Shown here: piece after piece, positions 16,293-24,630 of the stretch
Layout of the letters: each line of letters starts with the position of its first letter
Numbering within the stretch: position 1 is the stretch's first letter
Assembly (NCBI RefSeq): GCF_041749095.1
Contig: NZ_JBGTCA010000367.1
Coordinates: 1 to 39,576, forward strand
Direction of reading: 5' to 3'
DNA from: Aquiflexum sp041749095
Lineage (GTDB): Bacteria; Bacteroidota; Bacteroidia; Cytophagales; Cyclobacteriaceae
Length of the DNA: 39,576 nucleotides
The notes under the pieces: generated by a model
The model's database searches: none
What the model was told of the DNA's origin: nothing
What the model saw: the letters and a program-made list of their open reading frames with translations, nothing else
Program-made: the position numbers and the translations under genes

Positions 16293-17693
16293 ATGAAAAA
16301 AACAGTCGTCAGCATACTATTTTTATTGACATTTTCCATTTTTGGATTTCAATGTTCATTTTTAGAAAGGACAGAAGAACCCGTGGATTATTGGGAAAAT
16401 CCGGCACAACTTGACCTGGATGAAATTGTCAAAAGAGGGTTTATCCGGGCTATAGTGGACAACTCCTCCACCAGTTATTACATATACAGGGGAAGGAGAA
16501 TGGGGTATGAATTCGAGATGTTGCGCAATCTGGCTACGGCCCTTGGAGTCCGCTTACACCTCATTGTCAAATCAGATATTGAGGAAGCATTTTACCTTTT
16601 GAACCAGGGAAGGGCAGATATCATTGCCATGAACCTGGCCATCAGTGAAGAAAGGAAAAATTTCGCGGCCTTTACAGCACCACTGGGCAGCATTGGGACA
16701 GTTCTTGTCCAAAGAAAAAAATCAGATCCTGTTCAAAATCTTTCAGACCTAGAGGACAAAATCATCCACATCCAAAAAGACGCCATTTTCAAATCCCAAC
16801 TTTGTTCCCTTCAACAGAATTTGGGGATTTCATTGACCATCATCGAGGAAAAGGGACCCAGCGATCATTTTATCAATAGAGTGGTTAAGGAAGAAATCGA
16901 ATATACAGTAGTAGATAAAGTAATTGCCTTGGTCAATTCCACCTATTATGATGGACTTGACATTGACTTGGAAATCAGTCCAAAAGAAGATGTGGCCTGG
17001 GCAATCAGAAAAAATGCCCCTCAGTTGGAAAAAGCTGTGAATGACTGGATCCGAAGCAAAGACAAAACAGGCTATATAAAAACCTTGTACGCAAAATATT
17101 TCCAGAATACCAAGAATAGTTATTTCAGGACCAACAGTCCATTTTCTTCATTGGCTGGCAATAGTATTTCTCCCTTTGACAATATGATCAAAAGAGGGGC
17201 TGATGAACTGGGATGGGATTGGAGAATGCTTGCTTCACTTATTTACAAAGAGTCACGGTTTGACACGTCGGCCACCTCCTATGCCGGTGCCACAGGGCTT
17301 CTGCAACTTATGCCCGTGACCTTGGAAAGATTTGGTGTAGAAAATCCCAATGACCCAATGGAGAGTCTGATGGGCGGGGTAAATTACCTTAAATACCTGG
17401 ATAAATTCTGGAGAGAAAGGGTTCCTGAGAGCAATGAAAGAATAAAATTCATCCTTGCTTCCTACAATATTGGTCATGGACATGTCCTTGATGCATATAA
17501 CCTGACCATGAAATACAAGAAAAATTCACAAAACTGGTCAAATGTAGCCCAGTTCCTAAAATTGAAAACCAATCCTGAATACTACCGCGATCCGGTGTCC
17601 AAAAGCGGCTATGCCAAAGGGCACCTTGCAGTCAGCTATGTAGATGACATCATGATTCTTTATGATTCGTACAGGGTGTTGATAGAGCCGTAG
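16293..17693 (+). CDS. MltF-like membrane-bound lytic transglycosylase
   Basis: Two-domain murein hydrolase. Residues about 40-270 resemble a periplasmic solute-binding protein family 3 domain (GYEFEMLRNLATALGVRL, GRADIIAMNLAISEERK). Residues about 300-440 form an SLT lysozyme-like domain with IYKESRF (catalytic Glu320), GATGLLQLMP and ASYNIGHGHV. This is the MltF arrangement, in which the N-terminal domain senses muropeptides and the C-terminal domain cleaves glycan to 1,6-anhydro products. The N-terminus MKKTVVSILFLLTFSIFGFQC is a signal sequence; Cys21 might be lipidated but the preceding FGFQ is atypical. 466 residues, normal. It has its own promoter and is followed by a long hairpin. Confidence 0.92.
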   Translation: MKKTVVSILFLLTFSIFGFQCSFLERTEEPVDYWENPAQLDLDEIVKRGFIRAIVDNSSTSYYIYRGRRMGYEFEMLRNLATALGVRLHLIVKSDIEEAFYLLNQGRADIIAMNLAISEERKNFAAFTAPLGSIGTVLVQRKKSDPVQNLSDLEDKIIHIQKDAIFKSQLCSLQQNLGISLTIIEEKGPSDHFINRVVKEEIEYTVVDKVIALVNSTYYDGLDIDLEISPKEDVAWAIRKNAPQLEKAVNDWIRSKDKTGYIKTLYAKYFQNTKNSYFRTNSPFSSLAGNSISPFDNMIKRGADELGWDWRMLASLIYKESRFDTSATSYAGATGLLQLMPVTLERFGVENPNDPMESLMGGVNYLKYLDKFWRERVPESNERIKFILASYNIGHGHVLDAYNLTMKYKKNSQNWSNVAQFLKLKTNPEYYRDPVSKSGYAKGHLAVSYVDDIMILYDSYRVLIEP

Positions 17694-17695
17694 AA

Positions 17696-17758
17696 TTTTT
17701 TTTTGGAGCAGCCGTCACTCATCCTTCGTCAGAGTCACGGCTGCTCCAAAAAAAAAAA
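17696..17758. repeat. long inverted repeat, T9 on the left and A11 on the right
   Basis: T9 + GGAGCAGCCGT pairs with ACGGCTGCTCC + A11, giving 20 contiguous base pairs. After a C:C mismatch, ACTC pairs with GAGT across an 11-nt loop. It starts 3 nt after the MltF stop. The T-run precedes and the A-run follows the G/C stem on either strand, the reverse of a classical intrinsic terminator. It may still end or protect the transcript. Confidence 0.6.
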
Positions 17759-18329
17759 GTGTTTTTCGTAAAATTTTAAAAACAATCCCTCAAGAGATCA
17801 CTTATGCTTACCAATGACATACTACATTATTTGGCTGCTGGCATAATTCTGGATTATCACCTAGGGAATTTTAATTGAACCACGAAAGAAACAAAAGGGA
17901 ACAAAAGACTATATCAACAAAGGTGACATTCAGTAACTTTTGTGTTCTTTTGTCACTTTTGTGTTTCCATCATTTTTTTGTTTAAACACTAAAGCAAGCC
18001 AATTCAACTACCAATGACGTATCAGGGTCTCTCGAGGATCAGGAAATGTATAATAAACATAAATAGAACCTCAGGAGATTCCTCGTACCTACCAATGACA
18101 GATTTTGAAATTGATGGTTTAGAACTATAAATAGCATTCAATTCTTTAAAGGACTTTGCCTTGTCACCTCGATCCCGATAGCTATCGTGGAGAGAGGTCT
18201 GCAGCCCGATTTGATGTCATTACCTTTTCTGAACATTTTAATAATGTTGGGGACTCGGAATGACGCCTGCCTGCCTTTGGTAGGGCTAGCCTTGATCATT
18301 ACCATTTTCTTCTTTCTTTCCCTCTTCCT
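17759..18329. other. gene-free spacer with several repeat remnants
   Basis: No credible gene in about 570 bp. Contents: CTCAAGAGATCACTTATGCT + TACCAATGACA (about 17789-17819) resembles CTCAGGAGATTCCTCGTACC + TACCAATGACA (about 18070-18100), with a third TACCAATGAC near 18009. An imperfect inverted repeat of ACAAAAG-rich arms lies around 17885-17972. The palindrome CGATAGCTATCG is at 18176-18187. GCCTGCCTGCC-TTTGGTAGGG near 18267-18289 matches, inverted, the spacer element at about 7191-7211. Confidence 0.55.
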
Positions 18330-18407
18330 GTTTCTTGGTTCTTGTCTCTAATTTCTAAAATCTCGTCTCTCGGTTCTCGCTTCTCGGCTCTATTTCTCCC
18401 TTCATCC
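18330..18407. repeat. heptanucleotide repeat array
   Basis: Nine units in register at 18330-18392 (GTTTCTT, GGTTCTT, GTCTCTA, ATTTCTA, AAATCTC, GTCTCTC, GGTTCTC, GCTTCTC, GGCTCTA). One irregular unit follows and then TTCATCC, directly against the stop of the minus-strand methyltransferase gene at 18409. Confidence 0.7.
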
Positions 18408-18408
18408 T

Positions 18409-19122
18409 TTACTTGGGCACATATAATATAAACACCACCGGTATTTTATGCAGGTCCAGCTTGGTTTTTCTCCAATCCACGATGGTCTTTGTCTGAATAA
18501 ATTCATCTGAACCGGTGAGGTTTTTAGCGATACACAATTTAGTGTGGGGTGAAAGTGTGGATTTTAAATCCTCAAAAAGATGGTTGTTCCTAAATGGGGT
18601 TTCCATAAAAATCTGGGTTTTGTTATGCCTGGCCGATTCTCCCTCCAATTGCTTGATGGCATTGATCCGGTCCTTTTTATCGATAGGCAGGTAACCATGG
18701 AAGGCAAAAGACTGGCCATTAAATCCCGAACCCATTAATGCCAAAAACATGGAGCTTGGACCAGTTAAGGGAACTACCTGAATCCGTTTTTCATGAGCAA
18801 AAGCTACAGCAGCCGAACCGGGGTCTGCAATACCCGGACAGCCTGCTTCGGACATGACACCCACATCCACTCCCGAAAACAATGGCTGCATGATCCTTTC
18901 CAGTTCAGCGGGTTTTGTTTTTTTATCCAGTATCTCAAATTGTAAGTCTTCAATAACAAGACCCAATCTTAAGCTACTGATATACCTCCGCGCTGTCCGC
19001 ACATTTTCGACCAAGTAATACTGCGTGCTCTTTACGATCTCCCTTATTTCAGGACTGATGACTTTTTCAGCGGTATTTTCTGCCAATACAGTTGGGATAA
19101 GGTATAATTTTCCTAATTTCAT
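18409..19122 (-). CDS. RsmI-like tetrapyrrole-methylase-fold SAM methyltransferase (divergent paralogue)
   Basis: A member of the TP-methylase fold close to RsmI, which 2'-O-methylates C1402 of 16S rRNA. MSEAGCPGIADPG (SEAG..DPG) and VPLTGPSSMFLALMGSGF are conserved. However, the usual PTPIGNL is PTVLAEN and the AEDTR motif is VENVR, so it is a second, divergent RsmI-type protein as found in Bacteroidota rather than the canonical one. The start at 19122 (MKLGKLYLIPT) is preferred over 19161 because family members begin just before the KLYL strand. 237 residues. The 3' end abuts a heptad repeat array. Confidence 0.8.
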   Translation of the reverse strand: MKLGKLYLIPTVLAENTAEKVISPEIREIVKSTQYYLVENVRTARRYISSLRLGLVIEDLQFEILDKKTKPAELERIMQPLFSGVDVGVMSEAGCPGIADPGSAAVAFAHEKRIQVVPLTGPSSMFLALMGSGFNGQSFAFHGYLPIDKKDRINAIKQLEGESARHNKTQIFMETPFRNNHLFEDLKSTLSPHTKLCIAKNLTGSDEFIQTKTIVDWRKTKLDLHKIPVVFILYVPK

Positions 19123-19252
19123 TTGAATAAAACTATTACAGTAAGTGATGGAGTTCAACAAAAACCTGGTATTCAGGTTAGGAGTGAAACATCGTTAAAT
19201 TGGAAGAAATATTAACATTCTGATTTTATCATCAAGCAAATTTCCGAAAGAT

Positions 19253-19366
19253 ATGAAATATGTAACCTTAGCCAGCCTTATGTTTGGACTCTTTTGTTCT
19301 ACTATCACGGCCCAAGAGCAGTCTGAATTTGAAAATTTCTCCTTCGCAGACTGGATTTATTTATAG
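19253..19366 (+). CDS. 37-residue secreted/membrane peptide, possibly interrupted by a stop
   Basis: Not recognised. ATG at 19253 encodes MKYVTLASLMFGLFCSTITA and then QEQSEFENFSFADWIYL, a convincing signal peptide followed by an acidic stretch. After the TAG (19364-19366) the same frame continues for 15 codons to 19414 with FLMIGFILYFPKN, so the stop falls inside what would be one transmembrane segment (WIYL-stop-FLMIGFILYF). It may be a small-protein gene broken by a nonsense mutation, or a true short peptide. It lies divergent from the RsmI-like gene and 48 nt before the amidohydrolase start region. Confidence 0.45.
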   Translation: MKYVTLASLMFGLFCSTITAQEQSEFENFSFADWIYL

Positions 19367-19461
19367 TTTTTGATGATTGGGTTCATTCTCTATTTTCCAA
19401 AAAACTATATTTAGGGTACCCCATAAATTAATTGATATTGAAACCCCATCCTTCTAACAAT

Positions 19462-20811
19462 ATGATGCACAAAGAAAAATTCAGAATCATCCTGCTCATC
19501 TTATTAATCTTCTCTTTGTCTTTTAAACTTCAGGCCCAAAACATAAAAGCCCTGGTTGGAGGCACCTTAATCGATGGATTTGGAGGTCCGCCCCTGAGAA
19601 ATTCTGTGATCATCATCGAAAATGAAAGGATAAAGGAAATCGGGCAGGTGGGAACTTTGCAGGTCCCACAAGGTGCAGAAGTTATTTCAACCGAGGGGAT
19701 GTCTGTAATGCCGGGCCTTTGGGATATGCACGTACACCTGATGATCAATGGGCACAGTAATTATACCCATTGGGACAGTACTTATATTGGCATTTTTGAA
19801 TCTGTGATTATGCCCTCTTCCGCACATCAACTCCTACTTGCAGGAGTCACAAGCGCCAGAGATTTAGGAGCTCCTTTACAAGCAAGCATTAATGTACGCG
19901 ACAAAATCAACAGGGGCGAAATTCCCGGTCCTACCATTTATGTTTCCGGACCATTTATCCAAAAAGCGCCCTATCCGGGAACAGAGGAATTCAGGTGGGG
20001 AATCAATGGTCCTCAGGATGCAAGGGCAAAAGTCAAAAAACTAATAGATGGCGGAGTAGATGTCATCAAATTGATCGATCATGATGAAATGACTTTTGAG
20101 GAGGCCAAAGCTGTAGTGGACGAAGCGCACAAATATGGTAAACCTGTCATTGCACATTCCCATAGACCCGATGAAATCAGAATCGGGATGAAAATAGGCG
20201 TAGATTGCTTTGAACATACCGGACTTTCATCCGCACCGGAATACCCGGAGGATATCATTGACCTCATTAAAGAACGTACTGCAAAAATGAACATGGGTCC
20301 CCTATTCTGGACTCCAACAGTGGAAGGGCTATACAATTACGAATACATGCGCAACAATCCGGAAAAACTGGATGATCCATCTTGGCATTTGGGTTTGCCT
20401 GATTCGGTCATCAGGGATATCAGGGCTTCCCTAAGATTTCCTGGAAGGATGCCCTACTTTCAACTTACTCCGGTAAGGAAACCTACTTTGGAAAGAAAAA
20501 TCAACCAACTCAAGGATGCCGGGGTAGTCCTGATGATAGGTACAGACAGTGGCATTCCCATGAAATTCCACAGCCAAAGTACCTGGAATGAATTGGATGT
20601 TTGGGTCAATGAATTTGGTTTTGATCCTATGCTGACCATCAAGGCAGCTACTTATTGGCCTGCCGTCTCTATGAGAGTCGAAAACGATTATGGCACAGTT
20701 AGCGAAGGAAAATATGCAGATATCATCGCAGTCAGGGGAGATGTACTTCGGTATATCAGTTTACTCCAAAATGTCGATATGGTGATCAAGCATGGGAAGA
20801 GAGTGAAGTGA
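19462..20811 (+). CDS. secreted amidohydrolase (imidazolonepropionase-like metal-dependent hydrolase)
   Basis: A TIM-barrel metal-dependent amidohydrolase. The start is one of two adjacent ATGs (19462/19465); the following KFRIILLILLIFSLSFKLQAQ is a signal peptide, so it acts in the periplasm or outside. The N-terminal beta strand is ALVGGTLIDGFGGPPL, the metal motif is DMHVHL (His90, His92), and then KLIDHDE, IAHSH, CFEHTG and GTDSG follow, with the C-terminal KYADIIAVRGDVL closing the small beta domain. 450 residues. Relatives act on Xaa-Pro dipeptides or lactone/amide rings; the substrate here cannot be read. It stands alone, with a heptad array downstream. Confidence 0.9.
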   Translation: MMHKEKFRIILLILLIFSLSFKLQAQNIKALVGGTLIDGFGGPPLRNSVIIIENERIKEIGQVGTLQVPQGAEVISTEGMSVMPGLWDMHVHLMINGHSNYTHWDSTYIGIFESVIMPSSAHQLLLAGVTSARDLGAPLQASINVRDKINRGEIPGPTIYVSGPFIQKAPYPGTEEFRWGINGPQDARAKVKKLIDGGVDVIKLIDHDEMTFEEAKAVVDEAHKYGKPVIAHSHRPDEIRIGMKIGVDCFEHTGLSSAPEYPEDIIDLIKERTAKMNMGPLFWTPTVEGLYNYEYMRNNPEKLDDPSWHLGLPDSVIRDIRASLRFPGRMPYFQLTPVRKPTLERKINQLKDAGVVLMIGTDSGIPMKFHSQSTWNELDVWVNEFGFDPMLTIKAATYWPAVSMRVENDYGTVSEGKYADIIAVRGDVLRYISLLQNVDMVIKHGKRVK

Positions 20812-20880
20812 TGGCAACAGAACAGGGAATTGTTGACTTGCCAAACCTCAGGTTCCGGCCGGAGTGAGACATAAGACATA

Positions 20881-20936
20881 AGAATCAAGAGCCAAGAATC
20901 AAGAAATGAGAGACGAGAGACGAGAATCGAGAGGAA
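20881..20936. repeat. heptanucleotide repeat array (8 units)
   Basis: AGAATCA, AGAGCCA, AGAATCA, AGAAATG, AGAGACG, AGAGACG, AGAATCG, AGAGGAA in one register. This is the reverse strand of the TCTCGTC/TTGGCTCT vocabulary. Just after it comes CCTTCATCCTTCAT. Confidence 0.7.
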
Positions 20937-20964
20937 TTTCCTTCATCCTTCATGAATTGCGTCC

Positions 20965-21016
20965 TGGTTTACCTGGAAGATTACATAAGATCCCTTTTTC
21001 TCAGGGCTTTAGCCAA
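20965..21016. repeat. left copy of a direct repeat bracketing the toxin-antitoxin pair
   Basis: About 52 bp beginning TGGTTTACCTGGAAGATTAC and ending CAGGGCTTTAGCCAA. It aligns at roughly three quarters identity with 21647-21696 in the same orientation. The two copies enclose only the antitoxin and toxin genes. Confidence 0.6.
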
Positions 21017-21042
21017 ATAAATTCATTTTACTGAATTTTATG

Positions 21043-21050
21043 TAAATTTG
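21043..21050 (+). promoter_or_regulatory. candidate -7 element of the toxin-antitoxin operon
   Basis: TAAATTTG matches TAnnTTTG exactly, 16 nt before the antitoxin ATG. No clear TTTG lies at the -33 distance. Confidence 0.4.
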
Positions 21051-21066
21051 GTAAAAGTTAATTCCA

Positions 21067-21300
21067 ATGAATATCGAAACCAGAAAAATCAAATTTGTTC
21101 AGGAGTTTTTAAAACTTCAAAACGAGAAGTCAATTTCAAAACTTGAAAAGTTATTGAATAGAGAAAAAGAGGAATTGAACGAAATTTCTCATTCTCCATT
21201 TGAACAAGAAGGACTAAATAATAGGATTGATCAATCTGAACTGGAATTTAAAAACGGCAGGTTTAAAAGCAGTGATGAACTTTTGGAAAAATATCAATAA
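21067..21300 (+). CDS. antitoxin of a type II toxin-antitoxin system
   Basis: A 77-residue, highly charged, helix-rich protein ending in RFKSSDELLEKYQ, the kind of short antitoxin that precedes RelE/ParE toxins in Bacteroidota. I identify it chiefly by its partner: the toxin begins 8 nt after the stop. No clear DNA-binding domain can be named; KFVQEFLKLQNEKSISKLEKLL looks like an amphipathic helix pair. A TAAATTTG promoter element is just upstream, and the pair sits between about 50-bp direct repeats, suggesting it came in as a cassette. Confidence 0.75.
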   Translation: MNIETRKIKFVQEFLKLQNEKSISKLEKLLNREKEELNEISHSPFEQEGLNNRIDQSELEFKNGRFKSSDELLEKYQ

Positions 21301-21308
21301 ATGAATAG

Positions 21309-21620
21309 ATGAAAGTCATTTGGTCGGAATTTGCAGAAAACCAGCTGGACGAAATTTTTGATTATTACGCTAAAGAATCAAGTTTAAGTATTGCTGCCAA
21401 GCATATCCGTCAGATTATTAAAGTCCCGAACAAATTGAAAAGGACACCATTCATTGGTCAAGTTGAGGAATTTTTAAAGGAAAGACCAATAATCTACCGG
21501 TATTTGGTATTCAAAAACTACAAAATCATCTATTCAGTTGACGAGAAAAACAAGTTGATTAAAATTGCTGATGTTTTTGATACAAGACAAAACCCGTCAA
21601 AAATCAAAAGGTCAAAGTAA
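21309..21620 (+). CDS. RelE/ParE family toxin
   Basis: A 103-residue toxin of the RelE/ParE fold. It has the typical N-terminus (VIWSEFAENQLDEIFDYYA, two helices), the middle strand block GQVEEFLKERPIIYRYLVFKNYKIIY, and the ending IKIADVFDTRQNP. RelE members cleave mRNA on the ribosome, while ParE members poison gyrase; sequence alone does not settle which. The YLVFKNYKIIYSVDE strand and DTRQNP end resemble the Bacteroidota ParE-like group. Encoded 8 nt downstream of its antitoxin and followed by the right-hand direct repeat. Confidence 0.85.
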   Translation: MKVIWSEFAENQLDEIFDYYAKESSLSIAAKHIRQIIKVPNKLKRTPFIGQVEEFLKERPIIYRYLVFKNYKIIYSVDEKNKLIKIADVFDTRQNPSKIKRSK

Positions 21621-21646
21621 AAAATCTATCTGGAGAAATGCAATAC

Positions 21647-21696
21647 TGCTTTAGCTGGACGATTATATAAGACCTTTTTATTAGGACTTTAGCCAA
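21647..21696. repeat. right copy of the direct repeat bracketing the toxin-antitoxin pair
   Basis: About 50 bp beginning TGCTTTAGCTGGACGATTAT and ending AGGACTTTAGCCAA, parallel to 20965-21016. It starts 27 nt after the toxin stop. Confidence 0.6.
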
Positions 21697-21722
21697 CCCC
21701 AAAGGGTGCAAAGATTTTACGC

Positions 21723-22484
21723 TTACTTCAAAAATGCCCTGACCGTTTCCACTACCGCAGCAGGTTGCTCAGCATGAAGCCAATGACCGGCATTTTTGAT
21801 GAAAATGACGTGACTGTTCGGGAACAAAACAGCAATTTCTTTTTTATCTTCATCGGTGATATAATCGGAATTTTCACCGCCCATAAAGAGGGTAGGTTTT
21901 TCAAAGGTCTTGTCTGAAGCAACTTCCTCCCCTACATTATCGATTTTTTCTGTGATCACCGGAAGGTTTATTTTCCACATAAAACCACCTGAATCATTCC
22001 TTCCGAGACTTTTGAGCAGAAATTGGCGGATACCGGGTTCTTTGATGTGTTCTGAAAGAATGTCATCCGCATCTTTCCTTGATTTGAGATCATCGATGGG
22101 AATGGCATTCAACCCTTCCAGAATACTTTTATGGTGTACAGGATAATACCTTGGTGCAATATCAACCACAATCAATTTCCTGACTTTATCAGGATATTTG
22201 AAAGCAAATTTTATGGCAGTCTTACCACCCAGGGAATGTCCCATCAGGTGAGCGGATTCAATCTCCTCATTATCCATCAGTTCATTAATATCTTCAGCCA
22301 TCACCTCATAATTCCAATCTTCACTTTGGGGAGAATCACCATGGTTTCTTTGATCTATCAGATAAAGTGTATAATCTTTTTCCAGTTCCTTGGCTATACT
22401 GAACCAATTATCAGCAGACCCAAACAGACCATGTAAAATAATCAGTGGTTCTCCGCTACCGGATTTTTTAAAATTGAGTTTCAT
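21723..22484 (-). CDS. alpha/beta hydrolase (YbfF-type esterase)
   Basis: A 253-residue alpha/beta-fold serine hydrolase resembling E. coli YbfF acyl esterase. The sequence shows LHGLFGSADNW (oxyanion hole), DQRNHGDSP, GHSLGGKTA with nucleophile Ser84, GGENSDYITDED with the likely acid, and NAGHWLHAEQP with the catalytic His near the C-terminus. No signal peptide, so cytoplasmic. It is on the minus strand, separated by about 250 bp from the EamA/dusB pair, so probably its own unit. Substrate unknown. Confidence 0.88.
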   Translation of the reverse strand: MKLNFKKSGSGEPLIILHGLFGSADNWFSIAKELEKDYTLYLIDQRNHGDSPQSEDWNYEVMAEDINELMDNEEIESAHLMGHSLGGKTAIKFAFKYPDKVRKLIVVDIAPRYYPVHHKSILEGLNAIPIDDLKSRKDADDILSEHIKEPGIRQFLLKSLGRNDSGGFMWKINLPVITEKIDNVGEEVASDKTFEKPTLFMGGENSDYITDEDKKEIAVLFPNSHVIFIKNAGHWLHAEQPAAVVETVRAFLK

Positions 22485-22544
22485 AGCTTTTTTTTCTGGG
22501 ATAATTATGAGTTATATAATTCAAACTTAAAGACAACTTTGATT

Positions 22545-22685
22545 GACGGGAGACGGGAGACCTGAAATATTGCTACCTGATGTTCTATACCTGAATCGAA
22601 TTCAAGAAAATTTCAAATTCCAATTGAATTTACTTCTAATTTTAGATATTACGATTCTTCTTCTGTCTCCCGTCTTCGGTCTTCC
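22545..22685. repeat. short heptad runs in opposite orientation
   Basis: GACGGGA, GACGGGA, GACCTGA at 22545-22565 face GTCTCCC, GTCTTCG, GTCTTCC at 22665-22685, so an inverted pair of 3-unit arrays encloses about 100 bp without a gene. Both belong to the 7-bp repeat family. Confidence 0.5.
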
Positions 22686-22731
22686 GTCATATAGGAAAGA
22701 AGGCTAAATTCCCACAAGAGTGGATATTACT

Positions 22732-23628
22732 TCACCTCCTATTCCCGACCCAAACTCCAAAAATAACAGCAATGATCCCAAAATAGTGTCCGGCCAATAA
22801 AACTTCTCCATCAAGCAATCCCCACATAATGGCCACAACAGGGATCAAATATGTAACCGAACTTGCGAAAACAGGGGTTGCTACCTTGACCATGACATTG
22901 AACAGGATCAAGGCCAATGCGGTGCCTACTATGCCCAATATGGCAAGATATCCTGCTGCCTGAACTGCCCCCTCCACATGCACCAGCTTAAAAGAAAATT
23001 GTGTGGAAGTGAAGAGAAAAATAAGGGCCAAAGGCAAAACTATGGACAATGAAATGGCTGTGATCGCCACGGGTTTCAATTCCACAAATCGATATTTGAT
23101 GATGTTCAGGTTAAGCCCATAACAGGCACATGCCAAAAGCACCAACAATGCATAGGCATTGATCTCGGAAAAATTCCCCAATCCACCTTCTTTGACCATC
23201 ATGAGGATTACGACACCTACGAATGCAATTATCAATCCTATCCCATTCCTCCGTGTAATTCTTGACTTGAAAAACAAGGCTCCTATAATCACCACAAAAA
23301 GTGGCGTCATGGCATTAAGTACACCCGTCAATGAGCTACTTAGCTGAGTTTGCGCTTTGGCAAATAGGAATGCTGGGATAAAACTCCCGACCAATCCCAC
23401 GATGATAAGATTTTTAACCTGCCTTTTATTCAAACCTTTAAGTCTCGGCAAGGAGAGGGGCAATAGAACCATTCCTGCAAAAACAATTCTCAAGGCACCG
23501 ACTTCGCCAGGCGAATACACTTCCAAACCTCTTTTGATCAGGATAAAAGAACTGCCCCAAACCAAGGCCAAAACGATAAGAAATCCCCATGCCTTCAGGG
23601 CACTCTCTGATTGTATATCTCTATCCAT
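22732..23628 (-). CDS. EamA/DMT family membrane transporter
   Basis: An inner-membrane drug/metabolite transporter with two EamA repeats and about ten helices in 298 residues. The first repeat opens AWGFLIVLALVWGSSFILIKRG; the second begins near ALLVLLACACYGLNLNIIKY. It ends ...AGHYFGIIAVIFGVWVGNRR. The family exports amino acids, sugars or metabolites, but the substrate cannot be inferred. Its ATG directly abuts the dusB stop (TAAATG), so it is translated downstream of dusB on one mRNA; the functional link, if any, is not clear. Confidence 0.9.
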   Translation of the reverse strand: MDRDIQSESALKAWGFLIVLALVWGSSFILIKRGLEVYSPGEVGALRIVFAGMVLLPLSLPRLKGLNKRQVKNLIIVGLVGSFIPAFLFAKAQTQLSSSLTGVLNAMTPLFVVIIGALFFKSRITRRNGIGLIIAFVGVVILMMVKEGGLGNFSEINAYALLVLLACACYGLNLNIIKYRFVELKPVAITAISLSIVLPLALIFLFTSTQFSFKLVHVEGAVQAAGYLAILGIVGTALALILFNVMVKVATPVFASSVTYLIPVVAIMWGLLDGEVLLAGHYFGIIAVIFGVWVGNRR

Positions 23629-24630
23629 TTAGGAAGTGGGTGAAAACTGAAAATCAGCATAAACCTCTTCCACCTCTTCCAATAGGGCCGCAACTTCCAA
23701 ATAACTTTCAGCGGTAACCATTTGTGTCCTGAATGGTTTGAAATTGGGCATCCCTCGGAAATAATTGGTGTAGTGCCTTCTCATTTCCAAAATCCCCTGC
23801 TTCTCTCCTTTCCATTCAACTGAAAAATCAAGGTGTTTTTTGGTTATCCTGATTCTTTCTCCGAGATCGGGACCGACAAGCTTTTCACCTGTTTCAAAAT
23901 AATGTTTGATTTCATTGAAAATCCATGGATAGCCAATGGAAGCTCTGCCTATCATCATCCCATCCACATTATATTTTTCACGGTATTCCTTTGCCCTTTC
24001 CGGGGTATCAATGTCCCCATTTCCAAAAACAGGAATATGTAACCTTGGATTTTCTTTGACCAGGTTCAAATAAGACCAATCTGCCTCACCTTTGTACATC
24101 TGCTGACGGGTACGTGCATGGATACTGATGGCCTGAATGCCTACATCTTGCAATCGCTCTGCCACTTCCACAATTCTGATGGTATCTTGGGACCAACCTA
24201 ACCTTGTCTTTACAGTAACAGGAATATTCACGCTTTTGACAATTTCGGAAGTCATTCTGACCATTTTGTCAATGTCCAACAAAATCCCGGCCCCTGCACC
24301 CTTGCAGGCAACTTTATTGACAGGGCAGCCATAGTTGATATCCAATATATCAGGACCTGCTTCCTCGACAATGCTTGCGGCTTCACGCATGGACTCTATT
24401 TCATTCCCAAAAATCTGAATTCCTATCGGCCTTTCATATTCAAAAATATCCAGTTTCTGAACACTCTTGACGGCATCTCTGATCAGTCCTTCTGAACTTA
24501 TAAATTCAGTGTACATCAGATCTGCACCGTTTTCCTTGCAGACTGCCCTGAACGGTGGATCGCTGACATCTTCCATCGGTGCCAAAAGCAAAGGGAATTC
24601 CCCTAATTCCAAGTTTCCTATCTTTACCAC
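23629..24630 (-). CDS. dusB: tRNA-dihydrouridine synthase
   Basis: FMN enzyme that reduces uridine to dihydrouridine in the tRNA D-loop using NADPH. A TIM barrel of 333 residues: APMEDVSDPPFRAVC at the FMN site, DINYGCPVNKVACKGAGAG with the conserved Cys, VTVKTRLGW, ISIHARTRQQMYKGEADW, VFGNGDI and MIGRASIGYPWIF. The motif set is that of the DusB subfamily. Its start lies only 37 bp from the divergent CPBP gene, so the promoters overlap. Followed without gap by the EamA transporter gene. Confidence 0.93.
   Translation of the reverse strand: MVKIGNLELGEFPLLLAPMEDVSDPPFRAVCKENGADLMYTEFISSEGLIRDAVKSVQKLDIFEYERPIGIQIFGNEIESMREAASIVEEAGPDILDINYGCPVNKVACKGAGAGILLDIDKMVRMTSEIVKSVNIPVTVKTRLGWSQDTIRIVEVAERLQDVGIQAISIHARTRQQMYKGEADWSYLNLVKENPRLHIPVFGNGDIDTPERAKEYREKYNVDGMMIGRASIGYPWIFNEIKHYFETGEKLVGPDLGERIRITKKHLDFSVEWKGEKQGILEMRRHYTNYFRGMPNFKPFRTQMVTAESYLEVAALLEEVEEVYADFQFSPTS

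Noticed and set aside
16205..16414. 69-codon frame before the MltF gene
   Set aside because: Crosses the MltF promoter and start in another frame; no recognisable product.
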